Notes: a model not told the origin generated them from the letters alone. A stretch of 64,000 nt of DNA from Chloroflexota bacterium (GCA_012516075.1 JAAYXE010000031.1:1-64000); one strand, 5' to 3'. Shown: positions 53,411 to 64,000, counted from the stretch's first letter. Numbers and translations are program-made.

Positions 53411-56125
53411 TCAGAAGGGATAGTTGGAAACACACCCGGTGAGATCGTTGACGTAGTTCGGGTTCATGAACAGGAATTCGGTCGCGCCGGTGATGGGATC
53501 AATGCGGTACAGGTTGGAGTAATCCACACCGGCGACGTGATGGATGTCGGCCCCGTAGAGCATACCGTTACAGAAGGCCAGCCCTGACCAGATGTCCACC
53601 TCGTGCCCGGAGAGCATGTCCGCCGCGATCAGAGTGACCTGGCGGGTAATCACGTCGAGCGTATACAGGTGCTGGTTGGTGGCCACATACAGCGTCCCAT
53701 CGGGTGCGAACGCCATATCTCCAGTGCCGCGGAATTCGCCGCTCGCCATACCGCTGGTCGCTCCCAGCAGGGTGATGTCGCCGGTGACCTTATCGATCAG
53801 GTACAGGCGGTCGCGATCGTCCATCATGAACAGGGTGCCGTTTGGATGGAAAGCCATGCGGGAGAAGTTAACCTTTGGCGAGGGGTTGTAGACGCGTACC
53901 AGGGTGTGCGTTCCAGTCACCGGATCCCAATATCCAAAGCGGGTAGCGCTGCGCTGCCATTCGAAGTAGTACATGTACCCGCTCTGCGGATCAACATCAA
54001 TCGCCAGGGATCCGAATGCCAGTTCTCCCACCAGGCTGGAGGTCTGCTGGGTCAGGTTGATGGCGTAGATTTCGTTCAGGTTGTAGGCATTAGCGCCGAA
54101 AACGATCAGATCTCCCGGCGTGCTGACCGGAGTTACAGTGATGGTGACGGTCACCGGCGGGCTGGCCAGTTCCCCGTCCCAGGCGCGATAGGTGAAGCTG
54201 TCTATTCCAGAGAAGCCGGGATTGGGCGTGTAGGTAAACCCACCATCTGCCTGGAAGGAGAGGTCGCCGCTGGCAGGCGGGGTAACCAGCACTGCTACCA
54301 GGTCATCGCCATCAGGATCGCTGTCATTGTCCAGAACACCGGGCGCTGCGACGACCAGAGGAACACCGGCGCTGGTGCTGTAGGCGTCCGCTGCTGCCAC
54401 TGGAGGCTGGTTAGGAGGCGCAATGGGATTCACGGTGATGGTGACCGTGGCAGTATTGCTGGAAAGCTCTCCATCGAAGGCCTGGTAGGTGAAACTGTCG
54501 ACGCCGCTGAAGCCGGGGTTGGGGGTGTAGGTGAAGGCTCCGCTGGTGGAAAGGTTGAGCTGTCCGTTTGCCGGTCCGGAAATCAGAACAGCGCTCAATC
54601 CGTCATTATCGGGATCCGAGTCATTGCCCAGCACGCCCGGAGCGCTGACGTTGAGGGGAGTGTCGGCATCGGTCTGATAGGCGTCGTTCACAGCCTGCGG
54701 CGGCTGGTTGACCGGTGCAGGGGGAGCAACCGTAATGGTGACCGTAGCAGTGTTGCTGGAAAGCTCTCCGTCGAAAGCCTGGTAGGTGAAGCTGTCGAAG
54801 CCGCTGAAACCCGGGTTGGGGGTGTAGGTGAAGGCTCCGCTGGCGGAGAGGTTGAGCTGCCCGTTCGCTGGTCCGGAAACCAGCACTGCGGTCAGTCCAT
54901 CATTATCAGGATCCGAGTCATTGCCCAGTACGCCCGGAGTGCTGACGTTCAGAGGTACACCCGCGTCGGTCTGATAGGCGTCGTTCACAGCCTGCGGCGG
55001 CTGGTTCGTGGGCTGCGGAGGGTTGACGGTGATGGTGACCGTGGCAGTGTTGCTGGAAAGCTCTCCATCGAAAGCCTGGTAGGTGAAGCTGTCGACGCCG
55101 CTGAAACCGGGGTTGGGTGTGTAGGTAAAGGCTCCGCTGGCGGAGAGGTTGAGCTGCCCGTTTGCCGGTCCGGAAACCAGCACTGCGGTCAATCCGTCGT
55201 TATCAGGATCCGAATCGTTGCCCAGTACGCCCGGAGCGCTGACATTCAGAGGCGCACCCGCGTCGGTCTGATAGGCGTCGTTCACAGCCTGTGGCGGCTG
55301 GTTGGCGGGCGGGGTGCTGGTCGCCGCACAGCTCGTCAGGTCGTTGAGGATCGCGGCGCTGGCGAAGAGGAACTCTGTCTGCCCGGTCTGCGGGTTGATG
55401 CGGTAGATGTTTGACCCCCCGACGCTCTCCTCCAGACTGGAACCGTAGAGCATACCGTTGCAGTAAGCCAGGCCGCTCCACACCACAACACCTGACCCGC
55501 CAATCATCCCGCTGTAGAGCAGCGTCGCGCTGCGGGAGGGGATATTCACGCTGTAAAGGCTCTGGTAGGTGGCCACATAGAGCGTGCCATCGGGAGCAAA
55601 CGCCATGTCTCCGGTTGCACCCAGGGTTCCATTTTCCAGGCCGTTGATCTTACCCAGCAGGGTCAGGGCGCCGGTCTGCGGGTTGATCGTGTACAGACGG
55701 TCGTTGTTGTCCATGAGATACAGCGTACCGTCAGGATGGAAGGCCATGCGCTTGGCGTAAATCTTGGGAGATGGGATATAGACGGTGATTTCCGTGCTGG
55801 TTCCGGTCGCCGGGTCCCAGTAGGCAAACTCGTCAGCGGTCTTTTGCCACTCGTAGTAATACACCACGCCAGTGACGGGATCCTGTTCGATAGCCTGCGT
55901 GCCGAAGAGGAGGTTCCCAACCACCCGAGAGCTGTTCTGGGTCAGATTGATTTCTACAATCGTGTTGATATCGTATCCATTGGCCCCATATATGATGAGA
56001 TCGCCCGCCTGGGCGGATGCCTTGCTGACCGGCAGCGCCAGTATGGACAGGGTCAGGCTGATACAGAGCAGCAGATGCAGGGCTCTGACGAACTGCTGCC
56101 CTCTGCGGTGAGTATTATGCATCAT
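53411..56125 (-). CDS. Secreted dumb-bell protein: two propeller-like domains joined by four Ig/cadherin-like repeats
   Basis: The 904-residue protein has a signal peptide ending near VSKASAQAG. An N-terminal domain (about residues 40-285) and a C-terminal domain (about 675-904) are homologous: both start GDLI(I/V)(Y/F)GAN and contain MAFHP(D/N)GTL, GDMAFAPDGTLYVAT and WSGLA(Y/F)CNGMLYG, the pattern of NHL/Kelch-like beta-propellers. Between them lie four tandem domains of about 98 residues with VLGNDSDPDNDGL and NPGFSGVDSFTYQAFDGE, the tandem-95/cadherin-like Ca-binding style. ATG 56125 is chosen for its GGAGG 5 nt upstream. An extracellular or surface role is likely; the link with the PKS cluster is by position and strand only. 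Confidence 0.85.
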   Translation of the reverse strand: MMHNTHRRGQQFVRALHLLLCISLTLSILALPVSKASAQAGDLIIYGANGYDINTIVEINLTQNSSRVVGNLLFGTQAIEQDPVTGVVYYYEWQKTADEFAYWDPATGTSTEITVYIPSPKIYAKRMAFHPDGTLYLMDNNDRLYTINPQTGALTLLGKINGLENGTLGATGDMAFAPDGTLYVATYQSLYSVNIPSRSATLLYSGMIGGSGVVVWSGLAYCNGMLYGSSLEESVGGSNIYRINPQTGQTEFLFASAAILNDLTSCAATSTPPANQPPQAVNDAYQTDAGAPLNVSAPGVLGNDSDPDNDGLTAVLVSGPANGQLNLSASGAFTYTPNPGFSGVDSFTYQAFDGELSSNTATVTITVNPPQPTNQPPQAVNDAYQTDAGVPLNVSTPGVLGNDSDPDNDGLTAVLVSGPANGQLNLSASGAFTYTPNPGFSGFDSFTYQAFDGELSSNTATVTITVAPPAPVNQPPQAVNDAYQTDADTPLNVSAPGVLGNDSDPDNDGLSAVLISGPANGQLNLSTSGAFTYTPNPGFSGVDSFTYQAFDGELSSNTATVTITVNPIAPPNQPPVAAADAYSTSAGVPLVVAAPGVLDNDSDPDGDDLVAVLVTPPASGDLSFQADGGFTYTPNPGFSGIDSFTYRAWDGELASPPVTVTITVTPVSTPGDLIVFGANAYNLNEIYAINLTQQTSSLVGELAFGSLAIDVDPQSGYMYYFEWQRSATRFGYWDPVTGTHTLVRVYNPSPKVNFSRMAFHPNGTLFMMDDRDRLYLIDKVTGDITLLGATSGMASGEFRGTGDMAFAPDGTLYVATNQHLYTLDVITRQVTLIAADMLSGHEVDIWSGLAFCNGMLYGADIHHVAGVDYSNLYRIDPITGATEFLFMNPNYVNDLTGCVSNYPF
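54120..55310 (-). repeat. Four tandem repeats of about 295 bp encoding Ig/cadherin-like domains
   Basis: Three units of 295-297 bp (roughly 54416-54710, 54711-55005, 55006-55302) are nearly identical at DNA level. A fourth, more diverged unit (about 54120-54415) precedes them. The near identity points to recent duplication or gene conversion inside the coding region. Confidence 0.9.
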
Positions 56126-56224
56126 CGTTTTCCTCCACTTCGATGCTGTGATGAATCGACCGCATTTCCTTGACTTAATCAAAGTCAGCTTCGATCCTGC
56201 TTATTTCCGGTTATTCAGATCCGT

Positions 56225-57292
56225 TTAGCGCAGCCCTGCAAGCTGCAGAATTTCCAGATCACTTAAAGGTTCAATATCGTATCCAAAAGCCTGGTTAAAG
56301 GGCTCAACCAGGATGGCGTTGGCCAGCAGGCCAGAAATTACGGTGCCCATATGACCGGAGCGGTCTCTGAGCTGCAAATAGCGCGGGTCGTTGCCTTTTT
56401 CAACAATATTGATTAGTTCACCTCCTACATTCAGGTAACGATCGCCCTCCATGCGCTGGAGCGTTTTTTCCACAAAGACATTCATGTCCACCACAACAAT
56501 GCCGCGTTCCTCGGCCATCAACCGCACGCGCTCATTGGTCTCCTGTATGGCCCGGGAGACACGTTCGCGCCCGGCCTCATTTGGAAAGCGCTGCATTGCC
56601 TCCAGAGACTGCCCGCGGTCGAGGAAGTTGACCAGTACCATCTGCACGTCCCCGGCTTCCAGGACTGTATCTACGGCCAGGGTCAGGTTTTCGATAATGC
56701 GATCAATTTTGCGCTGTACGGCGCGGTCATCCAGGGTGCCGTCATAGATTTCGGCATAGGTGCCGCGTTCCAGGTGGAAGTCTGCACCGCCGATATAGAC
56801 AATGACGTGCGATACTTCACCGTTGGCGACCTGTTCAGCCAGGCCGGTATGCTGGCCCTGCTTGATGAAGCTGCCGGTGGATGCGCCGCTGCGCGCCCAG
56901 TTGTACTTATAGCCGCTGCGGCGCGGTTCTCCCCACTCGCCCCAGGGTCCAAAATTCAGGTTGCGCGCCCGGGCGAGCTGCTCCACCCAGTTGAGGGTGT
57001 ACTGTCTGAAGTTGCCGCCCCGGCTGTCATCTGCCTGATACTCGTCGGAATTACTGTCGCCCATGATCCCGATGCCAATAATCGGCCGGGGTTGTCCCAC
57101 AGGCGTATCCACAGGCGTGGCCTGCCGGGTGGGTGCGGCTGCTTCGGCTGAGGAGCGCGGCGGCGGTAAAGGCCTTTCGCTCTCCTTGGCCTGCGGAAAG
57201 CGGATACTGCCTCCGTTGACGAAAAGAAAAATCACCGCAAACAGAAATGCCAGCAGGGCAAGCCGCAGTCCTGCTTTCACGGGTTGTTTCAT
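56225..57292 (-). CDS. Membrane-anchored SGNH-hydrolase-like protein
   Basis: The 355-residue protein has one N-terminal transmembrane helix or uncleaved signal (residues 9-28) and a Pro/Ala-rich linker to about residue 70. An SGNH/GDSL-like domain follows: block I is IGIMGDSNSDE (nucleophile-type Ser80), block II NWARSGAST, block III VIVYIGGADF where GxND is altered, and block V DRSGHMGT with the His. It should be an extracytoplasmic esterase, acyltransferase or lipase-like protein; the substrate is unknown. GGGGAGG stands 5 nt before ATG 57292. It lies 18 nt after the PKS at 57311, so it is probably co-transcribed and may act on the polyketide product outside the membrane. Confidence 0.78.
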   Translation of the reverse strand: MKQPVKAGLRLALLAFLFAVIFLFVNGGSIRFPQAKESERPLPPPRSSAEAAAPTRQATPVDTPVGQPRPIIGIGIMGDSNSDEYQADDSRGGNFRQYTLNWVEQLARARNLNFGPWGEWGEPRRSGYKYNWARSGASTGSFIKQGQHTGLAEQVANGEVSHVIVYIGGADFHLERGTYAEIYDGTLDDRAVQRKIDRIIENLTLAVDTVLEAGDVQMVLVNFLDRGQSLEAMQRFPNEAGRERVSRAIQETNERVRLMAEERGIVVVDMNVFVEKTLQRMEGDRYLNVGGELINIVEKGNDPRYLQLRDRSGHMGTVISGLLANAILVEPFNQAFGYDIEPLSDLEILQLAGLR

Positions 57293-57310
57293 CAAAACCT
57301 CCCCTGGTGC

Positions 57311-60300
57311 TCAGAAGCCAATATCGTCCAGCTCCTGCAGCAAGGTCGCCTCGATTTCATCATCGCTCATCTGCTCCACTTCCGCCGCGATTTCATCGAT
57401 CTGGCGGCTGCCAGTTTCTCCGGCAGTCTGCGGCTCTGGAGCTGTATCCAGGGACAGCACCTCGTTTAACAGATATTCGGTCAGAGCAGCCGCGGTCGGA
57501 TATTCAAACGCCAGCGTGGTGGGCAGAGGTTTGCCAAGGCTGTTCTTCAAGCGGTTGCTCAGTTCGACCGTCATGAGCGAATCCATTCCCAGGTCGGTCA
57601 GCCCGCGCTGGGGATCAACACTGTAGGAAGCTGGCAGACCCAGCACACGCGTCACCTGTTCACGTACATGTTCGAGGAGCAGTTCATAGCGTTCATCCGG
57701 AGCGGCCTCGTTCAGCATCTGCAGGATCTGAGAACCGGCAGCCGCGCCGCCGGATTCTTCGCGGACAGCCGCCTGCTGCAGCATCTCACGCAGGATGGGG
57801 GCTGCCTCGTTTGCGCTGACCTGCGCAGCGAGCTTTTGCCAGTCCATGGGGTACACGCTCACCTGGGTGTGCTTCTTCATCAGCAGGCGCTCGAAGACCT
57901 GCACTCCTTCATCGGGCGCGATCAGGGTGACCCCGGTGGCACTCCAGCGCTGGCGTTCGCGGTCCTGCTGGGCCGCGGCCATCCCGACCTCAGACCAGGG
58001 GCCCCAGTTAATGCTTGTGGCGGGCAGCCCCTGTGCCCGGCGGTAGTGTGCGAGGGCGTCTAAGAAGGCGTTGGCAGCGGCATAGTTCCCCTGACCGCTG
58101 TTGCTCAACACCGGCGCCATGGACGAGAACAGGACGAAGAAGTCCAGCGGCAGCCTCTGCGTGAGGTTGTGCAGGTGCCATGCACCGTGGATCTTGGGTG
58201 CAAACACTTTCTCAAAGCGCGGCCAGGACTGCTGGCGCAGCACGCCATCGTCGAGCACGCCGGCAGCGTGGATGACACCGCGCAGGGGCGGCATGTTCGC
58301 TTCGATTTCGGCCAGCACTGCAGCCACATCGGTCTCCCTGGAGACGTCCCCCTGCCATGTCAGGACATGAGCTCCGGTGTTTTCCCACTCATCTATTAAA
58401 CCCTGAGCAGTCTGCGAAGGTGCGCTGCGGCCCATCAGAACCAGGTGTCGGGCGCCGCGCTGGATCAGGCCGCCGGCAATGGCGAGGCCCAGGCCGCCCA
58501 GGCCGCCGGTGATCAGGTAGGAGCCGTCTTTCCTTACCACAGAACCGCCGTCCAGGTCTTCATCCTGTGAGACCACAATCTTGCCGGTATGCCTGGCCTG
58601 AGCCATAAAGCGGAAGGCTTCGATCACCTCCTGGATATCGAACACATGCAGCGGCAGGGGTTTCAACTGGCCTGCTGCAAACTCAGGCATCAGCTTTGCC
58701 ATGGTGTCCCGGGCGTAATCCGGGTCTTCCAGCAGCTTCTCGGTGAGATCGTAGGGGTAATACTCCAGTGTGGGGTTGAAGTCTCTCACCTGGCGGTGAT
58801 CCCAGATGCCGCGCTTGCCGATCTCCAGGAAGCGTCCACCGTCGGCCAGCACCGACAGGCTCTTGGGGATAAACTCATCCGCCAGAGCGTTGAGCACAAT
58901 GTCTACGCCCTGTCCATCGGTGTACTGCATCACCTGATCGGCGAAATCGAGGGTGCGGGAACTCATCACATATTCCACACCCAGCGAGCGCAGGAAAGCC
59001 CGTTTCTCCGGGCTGCCGGCCGTTCCGAAGACGATCGCTCCTGCCCGCTGCGCTAACTGCACGGCGGCCAGCCCGACGCCGCCGGCAGCGGCGTGAATGA
59101 GCACCCGGTCACCGGGGCGGATTCTGGCCAGGTCGTGCAGGCCGTAGTACGCCGTCAGGAAGGCGATCGGAATCGACGCCGCACGGGCAAAGGTGAGGTC
59201 TGGCGGTTTGGGGAACACCAGATTTTCATCTGCGATGATGTGGCTCTTGAAAGCGCCTTTTCCAAGGGCAATGACTTCATCCCCCGGAGCGAAGGCGGTA
59301 ACCCCCTCGCCAGTGCGGACAACCACTCCGGCGCATTCTGTACCGATCGGCCCCGCCGGACCCGGGTACATCCCCAGCGCGTTGAGCACATCGCGGAAAT
59401 TCAGGCCGGTTGCCCGCACCCGCACTTCCACTTCACCAGGCCCCGGGCTGGGGCGTGTCATCGGGCGCAGGCGGATGTTATCGAGGATGCCGCGCTCAGG
59501 CAGGTCGAGTTCGAAGGGTTCGTTCGCAGGGGGTTCCACGCGTGTCCCCTTGCGGGACAGGTGAACAAAGCGAGCCACGTAGCGCTCCGGCCCGCGCCAG
59601 GCGATCATATCCTCATCGCCGGCCTGCGCCAGTGCGCGTACTACGAGTTGTGCGTGCTCAGGGGCCGCCAGCAGATCCAGATCCAGGCGAGTGCAGCGCA
59701 GTTCCGGATGTTCTGCAGCGGCGGTGCTGGCCAGCCCCCACAGCGGAGACTGGGACAGGTTAACAGCCGTATTGTTGACCGGCTGAGCTCCGCGCGTCAC
59801 CAGCCAGAGGCGGGCTCCATCCGGAGGTAGTTCTTTTTCAAAGCGGGCGCTTAGCGCCTGGATCAGATGGAGAAAGCCTTTCCCGCTGCGCTCCAGCTCC
59901 GTGGTGATCTTATCCAGCTCAGGCGAACCACTGTCCTCCAGGCTCCATAGATAGCAGGTGCCGCGGTAATCTGCCAGGCTGTCGCCGAATACCTCAGCCA
60001 GCAGGCGCTGGAAATCTTCGCTGCAGTCGGGGTTGATCTGCCAGGAAGCGGGTCCGGTAGAGCGGTATTCATTCCCGGGCTGGACGGTAATACACTTCCC
60101 TCCGGCTTCATGAACGGCCTGCGCCAGGCGGCTGTCCGTTTCTCCCGGGGGAGTGAACAGCAGCCACTTTCCACTGAGGTCCGGCTGGCTGTCGAGCTGC
60201 ACAGGCTGCTTCGGCTGCCACTCCACTGCGTACAGCCACTCGTCAAAGCGCCGCTGTACCATGCGCCAGATATCGGCGCGGCGGACTTTGCGTATCTGCA

Positions 60301-63300
60301 GGCCGCTGATGCGGGAAACCGGTTCGCCGCTTTCTTTCAAGAGGACCAGATCTGCAGTGAAAGCGTCTCCCGGGAGGGCGCCGCGCAGCACAGCCTGTGC
60401 CCAGGCCCCTTCCTGCCCGGGCTGGAATAAGCGGTACTGTTCGAAACCTACAGGAACATACACATTGGAAGTAGCCTGCTCATCATCACCCTGTGGGAAG
60501 GCTGCGCCCAAAATTTGCATGGCCGCGTCGAGCAGGGCCGGGTGGATGAAGTAATCGCCCGCACTGGTTCGGACCTGCTCAGGCAGCAGCAGACGGCCCA
60601 GCGCTTCTCCATCGCCGCGCCACAGCTCAACCACGCCCCGGAAGGTGGGGCCATATTCGGCACCCAGTTCGGTGATCTGCTGGTAGTATGCAGCCGGGTC
60701 TACGGCCTGCGTGCAGCGGCTGCGGATTTCATCCAGGTTCAGGCGCTGCTCCTGTTCGCCGCCTGTGTCGAGGCGGATTTTGCCGCGCGTATGCAGCTTC
60801 CAGGCATCGCCGGCATTCTCTTCCAGGCTGAAAATCTGGAAATCGGCCTGCCCGCCCGCCAGGGGTGAGATGGCCACCTGCACGGTGGTGGTTTTGTCTT
60901 CCGGCAGCACCAGGGCTTCCTGGATGCTGACCTCTTCGAGGGCCAGGCTGCTGGCGCCAAAGGCATCGACAGCGGCCGCCAGGGCCATCTCCAGGTAACC
61001 GGTCGCAGGGAACAGCGGGGTTCCAAAGAAGCGGTGATCGGTTAAGTAGGCCGGGTCGCTGACCGAAAATTCAGATTCATACAGGGTACCGTTGATCAGC
61101 GGGGAGCGCAGGCGCCGGTCCAGCAGGGTGTGTACGCTCTGCTCGCGAGCCCGGGAGGCGCGGCCGGGTTTTACGGCCAGGTTCAGCCAGAAGCGCTCAC
61201 GCTGGAATGGATACGTGGGCAGGGGCACGCGCCGGCGGGGGTAATCCCGGTCGAAAGATGCCCAGTCAATTTCCATGCCAGCGGTGTAAAGCCCTGCAAG
61301 GCTCTCGAGCATCTGCTGCCAGTCATCCCGGCCGGAGCGCAGGGAGGGCAGCCAGATCCCTTCGCTGTCCGGCAGGCAGCGGCGTCCCATTCCCAGCAGG
61401 GTCGGCTGGGGGCCGATCTCCAGGAACAGGCGGTATCCGTGCTCATACAGGGCTTTCATCGAGCGGTCGAATTGAACAGGCGCGCGCAGATGCTGCTGCC
61501 AGTATTCCGGATTCGACATCTCGCTTCCGGTGACCAGGCGGCCGGTCACATTGGAAATCAGCGGGATCTGGGGTTCGTGGTATGTGATTGAGGCTGTGAT
61601 GGCGGCGAAATCCTCCAGGATCGGATCCATAAGCGGCGAATGGAAGGCGTGGGAGACGACCAGCTGTTTGGAGCGGATCCCCTTTTCCGCCAGGCCGTCC
61701 AGCACCTTCTGTACGGTCTGCCCGTCGCCCGAGATAACGATGTTCTCCGGGCCGTTGATCGCGGCGATGGAGATCACATCCTGGAAGGGAGCAACGGCCT
61801 CCCGCACGATTTCCTCGGTGCTGAACACGGCGGCCATGGCTCCACCGGCGGGCAGCGACTGCATCAGCCGGCCGCGGGCGGCAATGAGGCGCAGCCCGTC
61901 CTCCAGGCTGAAAATGCCTGCCAGGCAGGCGGCCACATATTCGCCAACACTGTGTCCCATCACCACTCCCGGCTCGATGCCCCAGGATGCCCAGAGCTGC
62001 GCCAGGGCATATTCAACGGCAAACAGCGCCGGCTGGGTGTAAGCCGTCTGGTCGATCCATGCCGCACTGGCCTCGTCCTGCGGGTAAAGAACGTCCAGCA
62101 GCGGGCGTCCCAGCAGGGGGCGCAGGATCTCATCGCACTGCTCCAGCGTCTTGCGGAAAACAGGCTGTGATTCGTAAAGCTGGCGCCCCATACCGGTGTA
62201 CTGCGAACCCTGACCGGTGAACAGGAAGGCGGCTTCGGGCGCAGACTCGCTGAAAGCGGTCCCGCGCAGCAGGCCAGAGGGTGTGTCCCCGGACAGCCAG
62301 CTTTCCAGCAGCGCCTGGGCCTCTTCGGAACTGCGCGCTGTCAGCGCCAGCCGCTCGGCGAAATGCGTTCGTCCTGCACCGGCGGTAAAGCATATGTCCG
62401 CAAAGGAAAGATCCGGGTGAGATGGCAGGAAGGTGCTGTAAGCCCTGGCCAGATCTTTCAGAGCGGATTCTTTCTTAGCCGAAAGCACCAGCAGGTGGTA
62501 TGGACGTTCGTTTTCGATCACCACCGGTTCCGGCTGGGGCGCTTCGGCGACGATCATGTGTACGTTAGTGCCGCTGAAGCCGAAGGAGCTCAGGCCGCCG
62601 ATGCGGCGGGAACCGGCTGGCACCTCCCATTCGACCGGCGTCGTAGGGACCTCGATCGCCGATTGTTCCCAGGGAAACAGCGGGTTGGGCTCGCGGAAGT
62701 GCAGGTGTGGGGGGATCACTTTGTTATGCAGGCTGAGCACCAGTTTGATCAACCCGGCCACGCCCGCGGCGCCTTCGGTATGCCCGATATTTGTCTTCAC
62801 CGAACCGACGTACAGAGGCGATTCTTTGGTGTGCTCCCGTCCGTATACGGCCTGGAGGGCGCGCAGCTCGATCGGGTCTCCCAGAGAAGTACCGGTCCCG
62901 TGGGCTTCTACATAGCCCACTTCTCCCGGTCGAACGCCGGCGTTCTCCAGCGCAGCACGGATGACCGCTTCCTGTGACAGGCCGTTTGGAGCGGTGAGGC
63001 CGTTGCTGCGCCCATCCTGGTTAGCCGCAGAACCCAGGATCACTGCCAGCACCCGGTCTCCGTTTGCCAGAGCGTCGGAAAGGCGCTTGAGCACCACAAC
63101 CCCGCAGCCCTCGCCGCGCACATAACCATCGGCAGATGCATCAAAGGTCTTGCAGCGGCCGTCGAAGGAGACCATGCGAGCACGGGAGATGGTGATCGTA
63201 CCTTCCGGCGTCAGCAGCACGTTGGCGCCTCCCGCCAGCGCCATGTCGCATTCCCTCAGGCGCAGGCTCTGACAGGCCAGATGGGCAGCGACCAGGGAGG

Positions 63301-63934
63301 ATGAGCAGGCGGTATCGAGAGACAGGTTCGGACCGCGCAGGTCCATGAAGTAAGAAATCCGGCCGGCGGTCACCGATTCGGAGACGCCTGTGCTGAAATA
63401 AGCGTCCAGCGATGCCGGATCATTGGCTCGCGCCCGCATGTACAAGTAATCGTGGGAGGAGATCCCAACGAAAACCCCGGTCAGGCTGCCGATGATATCC
63501 TTCGATGCCAGCCCGGCATTTTCGAGCGCTTCCCAGGCCACCTCCAGCAGCAGGCGCTGTTTGGGGTCCATGCCAACCGCTTCACGCGGCGAGATGCGGA
63601 AAAAGTCGGCGTCGAAAAGATCCACATTCTTCAGGAAAGATCCCCAGCGAGTGTAGGTCTTTCCGGGTTTGTCGGGGTCGGGATCGTAATATGCGTCCAC
63701 GTCCCACCGGTCGGGTGGCACTTCCGTGATCGCGTCAACGCCATTCAGGAGCAGATCCCAGAAGGCTTCAGGCGAGTTTGCGTCGTTGGGGAAGCGGCAT
63801 GCCACGCCGACAACGGCGATGGGTTCCCGGCTTGCGTTTTCCTTTTTTTGCAGCCGGCTCTGCATCTCTTCCAGCGTGGTATAAGCATGCTTCAACAGCG
63901 ACTGGTAATCGGTGGACTTACCATCGGAGCTCAT
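57311..63934 (-). CDS. Type I PKS module, fully reducing (KS-AT-DH-ER-KR-ACP)
   Basis: The 2207-residue protein is one complete reducing module. KS (about residues 37-460; Cys near 207 in DTACSSSL). AT (about 560-900; [17 protein letters not shown], malonyl-type). DH (about 930-1210; DHRFFG and [10 protein letters not shown], both catalytic residues kept). ER (about 1490-1790; [20 protein letters not shown] loop). KR (about 1805-1985; GGLGGLG, with HAAGVLDDG indicating the B-type hydroxyl configuration). ACP (about 2080-2160; GMDSLM). The C-terminus is acidic ([16 protein letters not shown]), a likely docking tail. A GAGGA site precedes ATG 63934, which overlaps the previous gene as ATGA. It should add one fully saturated two-carbon unit to the chain delivered by the upstream PKS. 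Confidence 0.96.
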   Translation of the reverse strand: MSSDGKSTDYQSLLKHAYTTLEEMQSRLQKKENASREPIAVVGVACRFPNDANSPEAFWDLLLNGVDAITEVPPDRWDVDAYYDPDPDKPGKTYTRWGSFLKNVDLFDADFFRISPREAVGMDPKQRLLLEVAWEALENAGLASKDIIGSLTGVFVGISSHDYLYMRARANDPASLDAYFSTGVSESVTAGRISYFMDLRGPNLSLDTACSSSLVAAHLACQSLRLRECDMALAGGANVLLTPEGTITISRARMVSFDGRCKTFDASADGYVRGEGCGVVVLKRLSDALANGDRVLAVILGSAANQDGRSNGLTAPNGLSQEAVIRAALENAGVRPGEVGYVEAHGTGTSLGDPIELRALQAVYGREHTKESPLYVGSVKTNIGHTEGAAGVAGLIKLVLSLHNKVIPPHLHFREPNPLFPWEQSAIEVPTTPVEWEVPAGSRRIGGLSSFGFSGTNVHMIVAEAPQPEPVVIENERPYHLLVLSAKKESALKDLARAYSTFLPSHPDLSFADICFTAGAGRTHFAERLALTARSSEEAQALLESWLSGDTPSGLLRGTAFSESAPEAAFLFTGQGSQYTGMGRQLYESQPVFRKTLEQCDEILRPLLGRPLLDVLYPQDEASAAWIDQTAYTQPALFAVEYALAQLWASWGIEPGVVMGHSVGEYVAACLAGIFSLEDGLRLIAARGRLMQSLPAGGAMAAVFSTEEIVREAVAPFQDVISIAAINGPENIVISGDGQTVQKVLDGLAEKGIRSKQLVVSHAFHSPLMDPILEDFAAITASITYHEPQIPLISNVTGRLVTGSEMSNPEYWQQHLRAPVQFDRSMKALYEHGYRLFLEIGPQPTLLGMGRRCLPDSEGIWLPSLRSGRDDWQQMLESLAGLYTAGMEIDWASFDRDYPRRRVPLPTYPFQRERFWLNLAVKPGRASRAREQSVHTLLDRRLRSPLINGTLYESEFSVSDPAYLTDHRFFGTPLFPATGYLEMALAAAVDAFGASSLALEEVSIQEALVLPEDKTTTVQVAISPLAGGQADFQIFSLEENAGDAWKLHTRGKIRLDTGGEQEQRLNLDEIRSRCTQAVDPAAYYQQITELGAEYGPTFRGVVELWRGDGEALGRLLLPEQVRTSAGDYFIHPALLDAAMQILGAAFPQGDDEQATSNVYVPVGFEQYRLFQPGQEGAWAQAVLRGALPGDAFTADLVLLKESGEPVSRISGLQIRKVRRADIWRMVQRRFDEWLYAVEWQPKQPVQLDSQPDLSGKWLLFTPPGETDSRLAQAVHEAGGKCITVQPGNEYRSTGPASWQINPDCSEDFQRLLAEVFGDSLADYRGTCYLWSLEDSGSPELDKITTELERSGKGFLHLIQALSARFEKELPPDGARLWLVTRGAQPVNNTAVNLSQSPLWGLASTAAAEHPELRCTRLDLDLLAAPEHAQLVVRALAQAGDEDMIAWRGPERYVARFVHLSRKGTRVEPPANEPFELDLPERGILDNIRLRPMTRPSPGPGEVEVRVRATGLNFRDVLNALGMYPGPAGPIGTECAGVVVRTGEGVTAFAPGDEVIALGKGAFKSHIIADENLVFPKPPDLTFARAASIPIAFLTAYYGLHDLARIRPGDRVLIHAAAGGVGLAAVQLAQRAGAIVFGTAGSPEKRAFLRSLGVEYVMSSRTLDFADQVMQYTDGQGVDIVLNALADEFIPKSLSVLADGGRFLEIGKRGIWDHRQVRDFNPTLEYYPYDLTEKLLEDPDYARDTMAKLMPEFAAGQLKPLPLHVFDIQEVIEAFRFMAQARHTGKIVVSQDEDLDGGSVVRKDGSYLITGGLGGLGLAIAGGLIQRGARHLVLMGRSAPSQTAQGLIDEWENTGAHVLTWQGDVSRETDVAAVLAEIEANMPPLRGVIHAAGVLDDGVLRQQSWPRFEKVFAPKIHGAWHLHNLTQRLPLDFFVLFSSMAPVLSNSGQGNYAAANAFLDALAHYRRAQGLPATSINWGPWSEVGMAAAQQDRERQRWSATGVTLIAPDEGVQVFERLLMKKHTQVSVYPMDWQKLAAQVSANEAAPILREMLQQAAVREESGGAAAGSQILQMLNEAAPDERYELLLEHVREQVTRVLGLPASYSVDPQRGLTDLGMDSLMTVELSNRLKNSLGKPLPTTLAFEYPTAAALTEYLLNEVLSLDTAPEPQTAGETGSRQIDEIAAEVEQMSDDEIEATLLQELDDIGF

Positions 63935-64000
63935 TGAGTCCTCCCATTTATGCTCGATAGTTTCTTCACCAGCAGGGCGGCAATCTCATCTTCTGAAAGA
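63931..64000 (-). CDS. C-terminal end of another PKS gene, cut by the window edge
   Basis: Twenty-three codons are visible, ending LSEDEIAALLVKKLSSINGR plus Thr-Gln and a TGA at 63931-63933 that overlaps the next start as ATGA. The sequence mirrors the acidic tail of the PKS at 57311 ([14 protein letters not shown]), so it is almost surely the C-terminal docking helix of an upstream PKS or loading module. The four-base overlap implies coupled translation. Confidence 0.75.
   Translation of the reverse strand, partial: LSEDEIAALLVKKLSSINGRTQ

Noticed and set aside
53603-55414. 603-codon plus-strand frame opposite the dumb-bell protein gene
   Set aside because: Its repeats simply mirror the tandem repeats of the minus-strand gene, which has a signal peptide and ribosome-binding site. 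It is a shadow frame.

Overview
The window looks like chromosomal DNA of a GC-rich bacterium, most likely Chloroflexota (Anaerolineae-like). This is an inference from gene content: Thr/Pro-rich extracytoplasmic linkers, a very large macroglobulin-type lipoprotein, a VanW protein, a T-box in front of serS, ABC sugar uptake without its own ATPase, and large modular PKS/NRPS genes. No marker gene fixes the taxonomy. I saw no rRNA, tRNA, CRISPR array or transposase.

1-10 kb is ordinary housekeeping DNA. It holds a truncated membrane-anchored protein at the left edge, a PIG-L deacetylase, greA, lysS, serS behind a consensus promoter and a T-box leader, a DUF456 membrane protein, a Trm112-like plus HEAT-repeat pair, a VanW/PG-binding protein and a Cys/Met-metabolism PLP enzyme. 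10-24 kb holds three giant genes: a 1969-aa alpha-2-macroglobulin-like lipoprotein whose thioester motif is lost, and two convergent proteins of unknown function (1466 and 1137 aa) that appear to form one operon. A uracil-DNA glycosylase and a pyruvate-kinase-like barrel protein follow, then about 730 bp without a convincing gene.

26.6-39.6 kb is one long plus-strand locus that reads as a complete amino-sugar (MurNAc/GlcNAc) scavenging system. It starts with a near-consensus promoter overlapped by a DasR/NagR-type operator and a GntR/UTRA repressor. It continues with a NamZ-type (DUF1343) muramidase, a tandem-GNAT protein, a PIG-L-like protein, a sugar-binding lipoprotein with two permeases, a HAD phosphatase, a second tandem-GNAT protein, a GH20 hexosaminidase, MurQ and a BadF-type amino-sugar kinase. 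It ends at a bidirectional terminator. Both glycosidases lack signal peptides, which suggests that disaccharides or muropeptide sugars are imported intact and cleaved inside the cell.

39.6-64 kb, all on the minus strand, is a biosynthetic gene cluster cut by the right edge. In transcription order it has the tail of one PKS, a fully reducing PKS module (KS-AT-DH-ER-KR-ACP), an SGNH-like exported protein, a secreted dumb-bell protein (two propeller-like domains joined by four Ig/cadherin-like repeats), and a 3227-aa hybrid with the order KS-AT-DH(degenerate)-KR-ACP-sulfotransferase-C-A-PCP. A glycosyltransferase-like protein and a DegT aminotransferase flanked by two paralogous NeuD/PglD-like acyltransferases complete it. 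The sulfotransferase fused between a PKS module and an NRPS module, together with a dehydratase that has lost its catalytic His, is the most striking feature of the window.
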